This document shows, piece by piece, positions 25,081 through 34,456 of a stretch of 64,000 bases of DNA. The position numbers and the translations under genes were made by a program. The notes under the pieces were generated by a model. It made no database searches. It was not told where the DNA came from and worked only from the letters and a program-made list of their open reading frames with translations. Source of the DNA: Eubacteriales bacterium (lineage in GTDB: Bacteria > Bacillota > Clostridia > Lachnospirales > Lachnospiraceae); NCBI GenBank assembly GCA_030536995.1, contig JAUNOY010000009.1, positions 21,174-85,173 of the forward strand, in the 5' to 3' direction. Positions within the stretch are counted from its first letter, which is position 1, and each line of letters opens with the position of its first letter.

Positions 25081-27411
25081 TTATCCCCTTGTACGCTCTA
25101 CATCTATGATGCTGTCTACCTGGCGAATCTTTTCAATCAGAGAATTCAGTTCTTCTTTGCTTGTCACTTCAAAACTGAGCGAAATTGTCGCTTTTTCCTG
25201 CTTGCTGATACGGCTGTTCATACTGCGGACATCAATCTTTCTCTCTGTAAGGATTTTGGAAAGATCAACCAGAATACCCGTACGATTGTTCGCATAAATC
25301 TGAATCTCCGCCATATATTTCTCAGAAGCTTTCGCTGCTTCCGGACGCTGCCATTCCGCTTCTATCAAACGGCTTCTGTCAATTTCAGACATATTCAGAA
25401 CATTAACACAGTCTGTACGGTGTATTGTAATTCCTCGTCCTCTTGTGACAAAGCCCACGATTTCATCTCCCGGAATCGGGCTGCAGCATTTAGAAAAACG
25501 TACTGCAACATCATGAATCCCCTTAACCACAATACCGCTCTTACTCTTGGCAATGTGAAGCTTATCCTGATTCTCAGATGCAGCCTCGAGAACCTGTTCA
25601 TCTGTAAGATTCTTCTTCGTCTCTTTATCATAGGCTTCCATCAGTTTATTAAATACCTGACCTTCTTTCAGACCGCCATGTCCGATTGCGGCAAGTACAG
25701 ATTCCCAGTCACGGAAGCCGTATTTGCGCATAACAGCTTCAAGATACTGGTTTTTTGTATAATTGCTGATTTTATAGCCTTTTGCCTTTGCATACTGGGC
25801 AAGCATCTCCTTACCCTTTAAAATATTATCCTCTTTTAATTCCTTCTTAAACCACTGGTTAATCTTATTTTTTGCCTGTGTACTCTTAACCAGTTTCAGC
25901 CAGTCGCGGCTTGGCCCCTGTGAATTCTGAGAAGTGATAATCTCGATTCTGTCTCCATTTTGAATCTGATATTCGATGGGAACAAGCTTCCCGTTGACTC
26001 TCGCGCCGACCATCTTATTTCCTACTGCACTATGTACACAGTAGGCGAAATCAATAGGGGTGGAACCATTAGGCAGTGTTTTTACATCTCCCTGAGGAGT
26101 AAAACAGTAGACACTGTCTGCAAAAAGATCGAGGTCATTTTTGAGAAGGCTCATAAATTCTCTGTTATCAGACATGTCTCTCTGCCACTCCAGAATCTGG
26201 CGCAGCCAGTTCAGCTTCTCTTCCTCACTCTTGCCTACAGGCGCCTTACCGTCTGATGTTTCTTTATATTTCCAGTGTGCTGCAATACCGTATTCTGCTG
26301 TACGATGCATTTCGTAGGTACGGATCTGTATCTCAAAAGGCTGTCCGTTAGGACCGATCAGGGTCGTGTGGAGAGACTGATACATATTTGGTTTCGGCAT
26401 TGCGATATAGTCTTTAAATCGTCCGGGAATCGGCTTATACATCTCATGGATAACTCCAAGAGCAGCATAACAGTCTTTCACAGAATCAACAAGGATACGA
26501 ACTGCAAAGAGATCGTAAATCTGATCAATGGTCTTATCCTGATTGACCATTTTTTTATAAATACTGAAAAAATGCTTGATACGTCCATCTACCTGCGCAT
26601 CAATATTTGCATCTTCCATATGTTGTTTTACCTGCTGGACAATAGAACTCACAAATTTCTGACGCTCGCTTTTACGCAGAGCAACTTTTTCAACCAGATC
26701 ATAGTAAACGTCCGGCTTCAGATATTTCAGGGAAAGGTCGTCGAGTTCTACTTTCACTTTAGAAATACCGAGACGCTGGGCTATCGGTGCATAAATATCC
26801 ATTGTCTCTCTCGCTTTTTCCTGCTGCTTCTCAGGGCGCATATACTGCAATGTTCTCATGTTATGGAGACGGTCTGCCAGTTTGATCAGGATAACACGGA
26901 TATCCTTTGCCATGGCAAGAAACATTTTTCTTAAATTCTCAGCCTGTACCTCTACCTTATCCGCAGAATAAGATAACTGCCCCAATTTGGTAACGCCGTC
27001 CACAAGAAGCGCTACCTCCGGACTGAATCTGTCAGACACTTCCTCCACAGTCATCCAGGTATCTTCTACTGCATCGTGGAGAAGTCCTGCTACAATCGTC
27101 TCCTTATCAAGCTCCAGATCCGCCAAGATAATCGCTACACAAAGAGGATGGATAATGTAAGGCTCACCGGATTTTCTTTTCTGGTCTTTATGGGCGTCAC
27201 TGGCAATTTCATATGCTCTCTGTATCATCGAAATATCTGTTGACGGATGATATTTGCGCACACTTTTAATCAGTTCCTCATATAATACCTCAGGTGCTGT
27301 AAAATCATGCATGGATTTCACCGCCGCGTCCGCCCGTTTCACGGAATCAATTTTCGCCTGTTCTGTCTGCGCAGCATTTTTTTTATTTTCTGTACTTTTT
27401 GTCTCTGCCAT
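25081..27411 (-). CDS. relA: Bifunctional (p)ppGpp synthetase/hydrolase
   Basis: 776 residues from the ATG at 27411 with AGGTG 7 nt upstream; a longer in-frame start at 27465 would run into apt. Domains in order: HD hydrolase (about 75-225, VAGLLHDAVEDT), RelA/SpoT synthetase (about 265-400, FKDYIAMPKPNMYQSLHTT), TGS (about 445-510, VKTLPNGSTPIDFAYCVHS), helical and zinc-finger region with CCSPIPGDEIVGF, and the C-terminal ACT domain (EIQIYANNRTGILVDLSKIL). Makes and degrades the stringent-response alarmone on the ribosome. It follows apt by 34 nt in the same operon. Confidence 0.97.
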   Translation of the reverse strand: MAETKSTENKKNAAQTEQAKIDSVKRADAAVKSMHDFTAPEVLYEELIKSVRKYHPSTDISMIQRAYEIASDAHKDQKRKSGEPYIIHPLCVAIILADLELDKETIVAGLLHDAVEDTWMTVEEVSDRFSPEVALLVDGVTKLGQLSYSADKVEVQAENLRKMFLAMAKDIRVILIKLADRLHNMRTLQYMRPEKQQEKARETMDIYAPIAQRLGISKVKVELDDLSLKYLKPDVYYDLVEKVALRKSERQKFVSSIVQQVKQHMEDANIDAQVDGRIKHFFSIYKKMVNQDKTIDQIYDLFAVRILVDSVKDCYAALGVIHEMYKPIPGRFKDYIAMPKPNMYQSLHTTLIGPNGQPFEIQIRTYEMHRTAEYGIAAHWKYKETSDGKAPVGKSEEEKLNWLRQILEWQRDMSDNREFMSLLKNDLDLFADSVYCFTPQGDVKTLPNGSTPIDFAYCVHSAVGNKMVGARVNGKLVPIEYQIQNGDRIEIITSQNSQGPSRDWLKLVKSTQAKNKINQWFKKELKEDNILKGKEMLAQYAKAKGYKISNYTKNQYLEAVMRKYGFRDWESVLAAIGHGGLKEGQVFNKLMEAYDKETKKNLTDEQVLEAASENQDKLHIAKSKSGIVVKGIHDVAVRFSKCCSPIPGDEIVGFVTRGRGITIHRTDCVNVLNMSEIDRSRLIEAEWQRPEAAKASEKYMAEIQIYANNRTGILVDLSKILTERKIDVRSMNSRISKQEKATISLSFEVTSKEELNSLIEKIRQVDSIIDVERTRG

Positions 27412-27445
27412 ATGTTTCACCTGCCTATACACAATCTGCTGTGCT

Positions 27446-27970
27446 TTATTTTCCTTCGTATACAATTACGGATTCAACATCATATTTCGCCAGACGTTCT
27501 CTTCCCTTAAGTCCGGCAAGCTCCATGAGGAAAACAATTTTTACCACTTCTCCTCCAAGCTCCTCCACCAGCTTTACTGCTGCTTCAATGGTTCCTCCTG
27601 TCGCAATAAGGTCATCAATGATAGCAACCTTCTGCCCCGGTTTGATAGAATCCCTGTGCATTTCAATCTCTGCACTTCCGTATTCAAGGTCATAACTCAT
27701 AGATACCGTTTCACAGGGGAGTTTGCCTTTTTTACGTACCGGAACAAATGGTTTATGAAGATTATACGCGATAGGTACGCCAAAAATAAATCCTCTTGAT
27801 TCTGTACCGACAATCACATCCACATCTGTATCTTTCAAAAAGTCCTGCATGGAATCAATTGCAAGCTGCAGACCGTCTGCATCCTGCAGGATACTTGTCA
27901 CATCACGGAAAATAATACCCGGTTCCGGAAAATCCGGAATACTTCTAACGTATTCTTCTATTTTTTTCAT
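27446..27970 (-). CDS. apt: Adenine phosphoribosyltransferase
   Basis: 174 residues with the PRPP-binding motif VAIIDDLIATGGT and the adenine-binding loop ESRGFIFG; overall length and the opening IPDFPEPGIIFRDVT are those of Apt. It converts adenine plus PRPP into AMP (purine salvage) and is first in the apt-relA-MBL-hemZ-hisS-aspS transcript, preceded by AAGGAG. Confidence 0.97.
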   Translation of the reverse strand: MKKIEEYVRSIPDFPEPGIIFRDVTSILQDADGLQLAIDSMQDFLKDTDVDVIVGTESRGFIFGVPIAYNLHKPFVPVRKKGKLPCETVSMSYDLEYGSAEIEMHRDSIKPGQKVAIIDDLIATGGTIEAAVKLVEELGGEVVKIVFLMELAGLKGRERLAKYDVESVIVYEGK

Positions 27971-28022
27971 ATCTGTCTCCTTATCTCTGAACAGTTAAAA
28001 CTTATCATAATAAATAATGTAT

Positions 28023-28051
28023 AGTATACCACTTTTTTTTTCCAGAATCAA
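28023..28051 (-). promoter_or_regulatory. Predicted promoter of the apt-relA operon
   Basis: Reverse strand TTGATT (28046-28051), exactly 17 nt, TATACT (28023-28028). It lies about 53 nt before the apt ATG and is the only good promoter seen for the long operon. Confidence 0.8.
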
Positions 28052-28078
28052 TGCAAACCCGACAGGGTTCGCATCTTT

Positions 28079-29791
28079 TCAACAGTAGTTCTGTATTACA
28101 ATCTGAAGATTTTCCTTTCCCATATACCGGTTAATCTCCGGATAATAGGTAACAGAGATAGTTTCTCTGCTTTTTGCAAACCGTATAAATTCTTCTGCTT
28201 CTCCGAAATACATTCCATCTATCACCGCACTGGTTTCATCCATAAGGCGCAGTTTTGCCACATTTCGATTTTTGCCCAAAATCCTGCTTTCTAAAACACG
28301 AAGATTTTTCTGGGCAAATAATGGCTTGGTATTTCCCTTTCCAAACGGCTCAAGAAGACTTATTTCCTCCACCAGATTTTTTGTGATATACGAAATCGGC
28401 ATAGGAACGTCAATGGTAACCTTCGGTCGGAGATCCTCCTCTGTTAGAGTACAGTTTTCATTGAGTCTCCGTCTTAAAAGATCCACGTTTTCTTCCTCCA
28501 CAGACAGCCCCGCCGCCATTGGATGTCCCCCGAACTGTACCATAAGTTCTGCGCATTTGACCAGCTCTTCAAACATCGAATATCCTTCTATCGAGCGTCC
28601 GCTTCCCTTCACACAGGTTTCCCCCTTCGTCAGAACAAAGGAAGGTTTGTTATATTTTTCTCTGATTCGTCCTGCTATAATCCCGGCCAGACTCTCATGG
28701 CAATCCGGAAGATACACTACAAGAACCCTGTCATTTTTAAGTTCTGTCGTTTCTACCTGCTCTATGGCATCTTCCTTTCCCTTCTCTGTCAAAGCCTTCC
28801 TGCTCTCATTCAAAGCAGTGAGATCTCCTGCAAGCCTCGCAGCCTCGTCTTCATCTTCTGTGTTCAACAGCGCCAGAGAACGGGCTGCAGTATCAAGACG
28901 TCCGCTGGCATTGATGCAGGGACCAAGAACAAATCCCACATGATAGGAGGTTATTCTGCTGCCGCCCAGTCCATTTGTATGTATCAGGGCCCGAAGACCT
29001 TTATTTTTTGTTTCGGCAAGGCGTTTCAGTCCTTCTTTGACAAGAATTCTGTTTTCCCCCTGAAGGTCCATTACATCGCCGACTGTTGCGATTGCAGCCA
29101 GCTCCAGATAATCCTCCAGCTCTGTTTCCGATATCCCGAACCTGTCATAAAGAGCTGTTATCAGCTTAAAAGCCACGACTGCACCGCAGATTTTTTTATT
29201 GGGATAACAACAGTCCGGCTGCTTCGGGTTGATAACTGCGTCTGCCAGAGGAAGAATCAGTTCCCGTCCGTTTTCTGTTTCCCTATATGGAATTTCATGG
29301 TGATCTGTAATTATCACAGTCAGACCTTTTTCCTTTGCAGTCTGTATTTCCTGCGCTGCGGCAATCCCATTATCGCAGGTAACAATCGTGTCAACTCCGT
29401 CTTCTGCCGCTTTCTCAATAAGATGTGCGCGGATACCGTAACCGTCTGCAACCCTGTCCGGAATATAGGTGTCAACTTCTGCTCCAACCCTTTTTAATCC
29501 TTTCAAAAGAATATAGGTAGAGGTCACTCCGTCAATATCATAATCGCCGATAATCCGGATTTTTACATGGTCATGGATTTTTTTTTCAAGAATTCCCACT
29601 GCTTTTTCGATATCCTTTAAAAGCCAGGGTGAGGGCAGATCATCAAGCCCTCCATAAAGGTACTTTCGTATTTCTTCCTCCTCAATCACATCACGATTTC
29701 TTATAAGACGCGCAACCACCTGATCAATCCCAAATTTTTCTCCAATTCCCGCGAAATCTGCACGCTTCGCAGTCAATACCCACTTTTCCAT
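28079..29791 (-). CDS. recJ: Single-stranded-DNA-specific exonuclease RecJ
   Basis: 570 residues from the ATG at 29791, which is preceded by AGGAGGAG; longer in-frame starts upstream cover the secDF terminator hairpin. DHH motifs are clear: IIGDYDIDGVTSTYIL (DxD), VTCDNGIAA, IITDHHEIP, and the DHHA1 domain with GGHPMAAG (about residue 410). The C-terminal OB fold follows (LEPFGKGNTKPLF). RecJ degrades 5'-ended single strands in recombination and mismatch or excision repair. Confidence 0.96.
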   Translation of the reverse strand: MEKWVLTAKRADFAGIGEKFGIDQVVARLIRNRDVIEEEEIRKYLYGGLDDLPSPWLLKDIEKAVGILEKKIHDHVKIRIIGDYDIDGVTSTYILLKGLKRVGAEVDTYIPDRVADGYGIRAHLIEKAAEDGVDTIVTCDNGIAAAQEIQTAKEKGLTVIITDHHEIPYRETENGRELILPLADAVINPKQPDCCYPNKKICGAVVAFKLITALYDRFGISETELEDYLELAAIATVGDVMDLQGENRILVKEGLKRLAETKNKGLRALIHTNGLGGSRITSYHVGFVLGPCINASGRLDTAARSLALLNTEDEDEAARLAGDLTALNESRKALTEKGKEDAIEQVETTELKNDRVLVVYLPDCHESLAGIIAGRIREKYNKPSFVLTKGETCVKGSGRSIEGYSMFEELVKCAELMVQFGGHPMAAGLSVEEENVDLLRRRLNENCTLTEEDLRPKVTIDVPMPISYITKNLVEEISLLEPFGKGNTKPLFAQKNLRVLESRILGKNRNVAKLRLMDETSAVIDGMYFGEAEEFIRFAKSRETISVTYYPEINRYMGKENLQIVIQNYC

Positions 29792-29820
29792 TATACTCCT
29801 CCTGCTGTTTTCTCTTCTGC

Positions 29821-29871
29821 TTTTCAAAATACAGGAAAACTCTCCCCGGAAAACTTCCTGTAATTTGAAAA
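29821..29871. repeat. 17-bp inverted repeat between recJ and secDF
   Basis: Arms 29821-29837 and 29855-29871 match at 16 of 17 positions (TTTTCAAAATACAGGAA and its partner) around a 17-nt loop containing CCCCGG. It lies in the recJ leader, downstream of the secDF terminator, and would fold in RNA. Role unknown. Confidence 0.6.
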
Positions 29872-29902
29872 ACATCCCGAGATATAAAATACCCCGGGAT
29901 TG
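29872..29902 (-). terminator. secDF terminator
   Basis: Reverse strand: ATCCCGGGGT, loop, CTCGGGAT followed by GTTTTT. It lies 10 nt after the secDF stop codon. Confidence 0.75.
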
Positions 29903-29909
29903 TTTTATC

Positions 29910-32303
29910 TTATTTTTCTTCGTTCTTTGCCGCTTCCTGTGCTGCAAGACGTTCTGCTACTCTTTTTCTGTTTTTTTTCTTCGGCTGGTTCGGGTCAGCT
30001 TTCGGAGCTTCCTGCACATTTTTCTTTCCGGCTGTATTCTTTGTTGCCTGAGCAGGTCCTGCAACCGCTTTTACAGGCTGTGCATTTCCTGTAAATTTCT
30101 TTCTCATCACATACCACATTGCACCGGTGATACATACGGATGAATAAGCGCCTACAAGAATACCTACCATAAGAGGAGCTGCGAACTCACGGATGGAAGA
30201 TACACCCATGATATAAAGCACTGCTACCATAACGAAGGTTGTGAAAGAAGTATAAATACTTCTTGTTAATGTCTGTGTGATACTTGCATTTACCACATCC
30301 TCAAGTACATCGAGACGTTTGCTTCCGTGAAGATTCTCGCGGATACGGTCAAAGATGACGATTGTTGCATTGATGGAGTAACCTACAATTGTAAGCATAC
30401 ATGCAATAAACGTGTTACCTACGGAAACTCTTGCAAGAGCATAGAATGCAAGTACAACAAGTACATCGTGAAGAAGCGCAAATACCGCACTGCTTGCAAA
30501 ACGGATATCTTTAAATCTGAACCAGATGTAAAGAAGCATGCAGATTGTCGCTACGATAACGGCGATTGCCGCATCCTTACGCATCTCATTACTTACTGTA
30601 GCAGAAATGTTATCTGCGGAAATCAGTTTCTCATCTACATCAAAATTCTCAACAAGAGCCTTATTTAACGCTTCACGCTCATCAAGGTCAAGAGAACGTG
30701 TCTTGATGATTACCTGATTGGAGCCGACAACCTTGGTAGGCTGAACATTTTTATCACCTGTCACTTTTTCTACTACAGGAACTACCTCAGAGTCAATGGT
30801 CTTAATGTCCATGTCTTCGTTAAAGGTAACATTTGTAGCTGTACCGCCTGAGAAATCAAGGCTGTAGTTCAGCGCTTTCTTGCCCATCTGCTGGTTCACA
30901 AGCATGAGAATCGGACCGCTGAGTACAAGGAGCAGTGAAAGGATAAAGAATACTTTTCTCTTTCCAAGGAACTGAATTGCTTTTCTTTCTACTGTTCTTC
31001 CGTAGAATTTTTCATCGCGGACACCCACTGCGTAAAGTGCATACATGATTACTCTGGAAACAACCAGGGCTGTAAACATGGAAATGACAATACCGAGTGC
31101 AAGTGTATAAGCAAAACCTTTTACTGTACCGGAACCAAGCCACATCAGCACGAGCGCCGCAATAAGAGTTGTGATATTTCCATCGAAAATTGCGGAAAAC
31201 GCTTTGCTGAAACCTGCTTTAATGGCATTTCTTACGGAAGTTCCTGCGCCGATTTCCTCACGGATACGCGCATAGATAATTACATTGGCATCTACCGCCA
31301 TACCGATACCGAGAATAATACCTGCAATACCCGGAAGCGTAAGGGTAATGTCAAATGCGTTCAAAGTAATCAGCATCAGCGCTGTATAGAAAATCAGGGC
31401 AATGGATGCCACAGCGCCCGGAACGCGGTATACAAATATCATAAACAGAATTACGATTGCAAGACCAATTGCTGCCGCTTTTACGCTTGTTGCAATCGCT
31501 TCCTCTCCAAGCTGTGCTGCTACAACGCTGGAACGGAGTTCTTCCAGTTCCAGACTCAGAGAACCGATACGGATATAAGAAGCAAGCGACTGTGCCTCCT
31601 CAAGGCTTCCCATTCCATCGATCTGTGCTTTTCCATCAGGAATAGCTGTTTTTACATTCGGAGCGCTTACTACATTATTATCGTAAATAATGGCAATCTG
31701 TTTGCCGATATTCTTTTCTGTAGCTTCTGCAAATTTCTTTTTTCCATCCTCTGTAAGAGTCAGGCTGACTGCGTATTCTTTGGAACCTGTTGTCTGATCC
31801 TGGAATGCGCCGCCTTCTGCTGCTGCCACATCGTAGCCCTCCAGCACAACGCTTCCTGCTTCTCTGATCTCATCTAAGTCTCTTGCAAGAACGTAGCCTG
31901 TTTCGCCCAGAGTGATATTTTCATTTCCCTCTTCATCTGCTGCTTCGACAAAGCACAGAGAACCCGGCTTTCCTAATTCAGCAAGAATCGCATTGGCATC
32001 TGTAACACCCGGGATTGCTACGTTGATACGGTCAGTTCCCTCTTTTGTTACCTGTGCCTCTGTACTGTACTGATCAACACGTTTCTGCAGCTTGTAAATG
32101 GTATCCGCCATATCTTCGCTGCTTGGATTACTTTCCTTGGTCTGGTATGTAATGCTGACACCGCCTGCAAGATCGAGACCTGTTTTAATGTTCTTCGCTG
32201 CACCTGTGCCTGTAGGTCCTAAGCCCACTGCGGCTGTGTAGCAGAAAAACACGGTAAGGATCGCGGTGAGCAGAAGCACTACAACTCCTCTACTTTTTTT
32301 CAT
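29910..32303 (-). CDS. secDF: Fused protein translocase SecD-SecF
   Basis: 797 residues and twelve predicted membrane helices. The SecD half has TM1 at about 7-25, the motif GLDLAGGVSITYQT, a large P1 loop, then DVNVIIYARIREE (the proton-relay D). The SecF half starts near 445 with LDFSGGTATNV and ends in VIFDRIRENL...LTRSIYTSFTTF. It uses the proton gradient to pull secreted proteins outward with SecYEG. The C-terminus adds a Lys/Ala-rich tail of about 50 residues. Fusion of D and F is common in Firmicutes. Confidence 0.97.
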   Translation of the reverse strand: MKKSRGVVVLLLTAILTVFFCYTAAVGLGPTGTGAAKNIKTGLDLAGGVSITYQTKESNPSSEDMADTIYKLQKRVDQYSTEAQVTKEGTDRINVAIPGVTDANAILAELGKPGSLCFVEAADEEGNENITLGETGYVLARDLDEIREAGSVVLEGYDVAAAEGGAFQDQTTGSKEYAVSLTLTEDGKKKFAEATEKNIGKQIAIIYDNNVVSAPNVKTAIPDGKAQIDGMGSLEEAQSLASYIRIGSLSLELEELRSSVVAAQLGEEAIATSVKAAAIGLAIVILFMIFVYRVPGAVASIALIFYTALMLITLNAFDITLTLPGIAGIILGIGMAVDANVIIYARIREEIGAGTSVRNAIKAGFSKAFSAIFDGNITTLIAALVLMWLGSGTVKGFAYTLALGIVISMFTALVVSRVIMYALYAVGVRDEKFYGRTVERKAIQFLGKRKVFFILSLLLVLSGPILMLVNQQMGKKALNYSLDFSGGTATNVTFNEDMDIKTIDSEVVPVVEKVTGDKNVQPTKVVGSNQVIIKTRSLDLDEREALNKALVENFDVDEKLISADNISATVSNEMRKDAAIAVIVATICMLLYIWFRFKDIRFASSAVFALLHDVLVVLAFYALARVSVGNTFIACMLTIVGYSINATIVIFDRIRENLHGSKRLDVLEDVVNASITQTLTRSIYTSFTTFVMVAVLYIMGVSSIREFAAPLMVGILVGAYSSVCITGAMWYVMRKKFTGNAQPVKAVAGPAQATKNTAGKKNVQEAPKADPNQPKKKNRKRVAERLAAQEAAKNEEK

Positions 32304-32341
32304 TGTTTTTCCCTTCTTTTAATGCATTAGTCCGCAAAGGC

Positions 32342-33706
32342 TTATTCAGCCAGAGCAGCTTTTATCATGATAGCGCACTCCACACGCTTCCTCTGGAGTT
32401 CGCATCCGATTTCATAATTACCGTTGATATCTCCCTGGAAATGGAAGGCATTGGCAGCACATCCGCCGCTGCAGTAGAAGCGTGCAAAGCAGTCCTTACA
32501 TGCCTCTTTTGTATATACATTACACTGACCGAATTCCTTCTGAATATCAGGTCTTGTAATTCCCTCGTCCACATTTCCCATAAGATATTTCTCTTCGCCT
32601 ACAAACTGATGGCATGGGTATAAATCGCCCCACGGTGTTACCGCAAGGTACTCTGTACCTGAGCCGCAGCCGGACAGTCTCTTATATACGCACGGTCCGC
32701 CTGTAAGGTCGATCATAAAGTGGAAGAAATTGAAGCCGTTTCCGGCTTTTTCCCTTTTGATCATTTCCTTTGCCAGAGTATCGTACTCCTCCATAATCTG
32801 AGGAATATCCTCCGGACGGATTGCATAATCCTCCGTATCCTCTGCAACTACAGGTTCAACAGAAATCTGTTTAAAACCAAGGTCCGCAAGATGAAGAACA
32901 TCCTTGGAAAAATCAAGATTATGATGGGTAAATGTTCCTCTCACATAATACTTGTCCTGATTTCTGGACTCTGCAAATTTCTGGAACTTAGGCATGATCA
33001 AATCATAGCTTCCTGCTCCCTTTCGGAATGGACGCATAAAGTCATGCACTTCTTTACGTCCGTCCACACTTAATACGACATTGGACATTTCCTTATTACA
33101 GAATTCCATAACCTCGTCATTTAATAAAACGCCGTTGGTAGTCAGAGTAAATCGGAAATTCTTATTATGAAGCTTTTCCTGCTCACGACCATATTTTACC
33201 AGGTCTTTTACAACCTGCCAATTCATCAGCGGCTCCCCGCCGAAGAAGTCCACTTCCAGATTCTTTCTTGAACCGGAATTGGCGATAAGAAAATCCAGCG
33301 CCTTCTTGCCCACTTCAAAGGACATCAGAGCGCGTCTTCCATGGTATTCGCCCTCTTCTGCAAAACAGTAACGACATGCCAGATTACAGTCATGTGCGAT
33401 ATGCAGACAGAGCGCCTTCACAACTGTCTGACGGTGGTCAGAAAACTCTTCAATCGCCTTTTCATAAATATCTTTTGTGAAAAGCATTCCCTCTTCCACA
33501 AGCTTCTCACATTCTGTAATAGAAGTTTCGATATCTTCTTTTTTATATGTATTTTCTAATTTCCGGACAATTGTCTCGCAGCTGTCCCCTTCTTCCAAAA
33601 GAGGCAGCACATCATAGGTTACTTCATCCACAAGATGGATGCATCCGCTGTTAATGTCCAGAACGATGTTATAGCCATTGTTTTTATAACGGTGAATCAG
33701 GCTCAT
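32342..33706 (-). CDS. scfB: SCIFF peptide radical SAM maturase
   Basis: About 454 residues from the ATG at 33706, with GAAAGGA upstream; another in-frame ATG lies 18 nt earlier. An N-terminal RiPP-recognition-like domain comes first (about 1-90), then the radical SAM core with CNLACRYCF and a C-terminal SPASM-like cysteine region (CGSGTEYLAVTPWGDLYPCHQ, CNVYTKEACKDCFARFYCSGGCAAN) for auxiliary FeS clusters. It installs Cys-to-Thr thioether bridges in the adjacent SCIFF peptide (33795). The scfA-scfB pair is nearly universal in Clostridia; the product's biological role is unknown. Confidence 0.95.
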   Translation of the reverse strand: MSLIHRYKNNGYNIVLDINSGCIHLVDEVTYDVLPLLEEGDSCETIVRKLENTYKKEDIETSITECEKLVEEGMLFTKDIYEKAIEEFSDHRQTVVKALCLHIAHDCNLACRYCFAEEGEYHGRRALMSFEVGKKALDFLIANSGSRKNLEVDFFGGEPLMNWQVVKDLVKYGREQEKLHNKNFRFTLTTNGVLLNDEVMEFCNKEMSNVVLSVDGRKEVHDFMRPFRKGAGSYDLIMPKFQKFAESRNQDKYYVRGTFTHHNLDFSKDVLHLADLGFKQISVEPVVAEDTEDYAIRPEDIPQIMEEYDTLAKEMIKREKAGNGFNFFHFMIDLTGGPCVYKRLSGCGSGTEYLAVTPWGDLYPCHQFVGEEKYLMGNVDEGITRPDIQKEFGQCNVYTKEACKDCFARFYCSGGCAANAFHFQGDINGNYEIGCELQRKRVECAIMIKAALAE

Positions 33707-33740
33707 TTTCTCGAATCCTTTCATTCTTTTTCTGTACGAA

Positions 33741-33767
33741 GAAAAGCAGCGGTTTTTACCCCGCTGC
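33741..33767 (-). terminator. Attenuator-like hairpin between scfA and scfB
   Basis: Reverse strand GCAGCGG, 8-nt loop, CCGCTGC then TTTTC. The short, interrupted T run suggests partial termination that would yield more peptide mRNA than maturase mRNA. Confidence 0.65.
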
Positions 33768-33794
33768 CCTTTTCCTTTTATACACAGCTATTTC

Positions 33795-33935
33795 TTATTT
33801 GTGCTCGCAGCTCTGATTTCCTACTGTACAGGATGTTTTGCAAGCAGACTGGCAGGATGTCTGGCACTCACCGCATCCGCCTTTTTTTACTGTGTTCTGT
33901 AAGTTCTTTGTATTCAATGTTTTGATATGTTCCAT
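33795..33935 (-). CDS. scfA: SCIFF RiPP precursor (six cysteines in forty-five residues)
   Basis: 46 residues opening MEHIKTLNTKNLQ; the second half holds six cysteines at 21, 24, 28, 32, 36 and 43 (CGECQTSCQSACKTSC and QSC). That is the SCIFF pattern. A near-perfect AAGGAGG lies 8 nt before the ATG, consistent with high expression. It is the substrate of the ScfB maturase encoded 89 nt downstream. Confidence 0.95.
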   Translation of the reverse strand: MEHIKTLNTKNLQNTVKKGGCGECQTSCQSACKTSCTVGNQSCEHK

Positions 33936-33989
33936 AGTGGTATCCTCCTTATTTTTCGTAACTTATGGTATCGTTACGTATCTTGTCAT

Positions 33990-34018
33990 AGTATATCACA
34001 AAACTTCTGATTTTGAAA
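33990..34018 (-). promoter_or_regulatory. Predicted scfA promoter
   Basis: Reverse strand TTTCAA (34013-34018), 17 nt, TATACT (33990-33995), with an upstream TG giving an extended -10. About 55 nt before the scfA ATG. Confidence 0.7.
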
Positions 34019-34027
34019 GTGTTTTTT

Positions 34028-34378
34028 TTACGACAACATACCTCCCAGAGCTCCGCCTCCCACACACATAAAAAAAGTAGTGACAGCGTGGGCCAGGGTC
34101 ATATCCCAACGACCTTTTGCCAAAAAGGAAACTGCCAGAAAAAGAACGTAATATGCAATTCCCAGAATAAATCCCCAGAAATATTTTTCCTTCCGTACCA
34201 TCTTTCCTGTCAAAAATCCTCCAAACAGACAGGCAATCACATATACTGCAACAATCCCCGCAGCAGCCGTTGTCTCTCCCAGGTCAAAAGCAAAAAGGAG
34301 AAATGCAAGCAACATAAGCGCCGCTCCTGTCAGTATATAAGAAGCAAGCAAAGATTTCAGTATCGCTTTTCCCTTCAT
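34028..34378 (-). CDS. TIGR04086-type small membrane protein
   Basis: 116 residues with four hydrophobic helices (about 12-32, 38-58, 66-86, 95-115) and a KEKYFWG loop. Size, topology and its position just upstream of the SCIFF genes match the TIGR04086 family of clostridial membrane proteins, whose function is unknown. Start chosen at the ATG at 34378, 8 nt after GGGAGGG. No catalytic motif is visible. Confidence 0.75.
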   Translation of the reverse strand: MKGKAILKSLLASYILTGAALMLLAFLLFAFDLGETTAAAGIVAVYVIACLFGGFLTGKMVRKEKYFWGFILGIAYYVLFLAVSFLAKGRWDMTLAHAVTTFFMCVGGGALGGMLS

Positions 34379-34456
34379 AAACAAAACCCTCCCCTAGAAC
34401 AATATATGGAACGATTTTGTGCTTTATTCATTTTCAGAATGTATCTGCTTCTTCCA

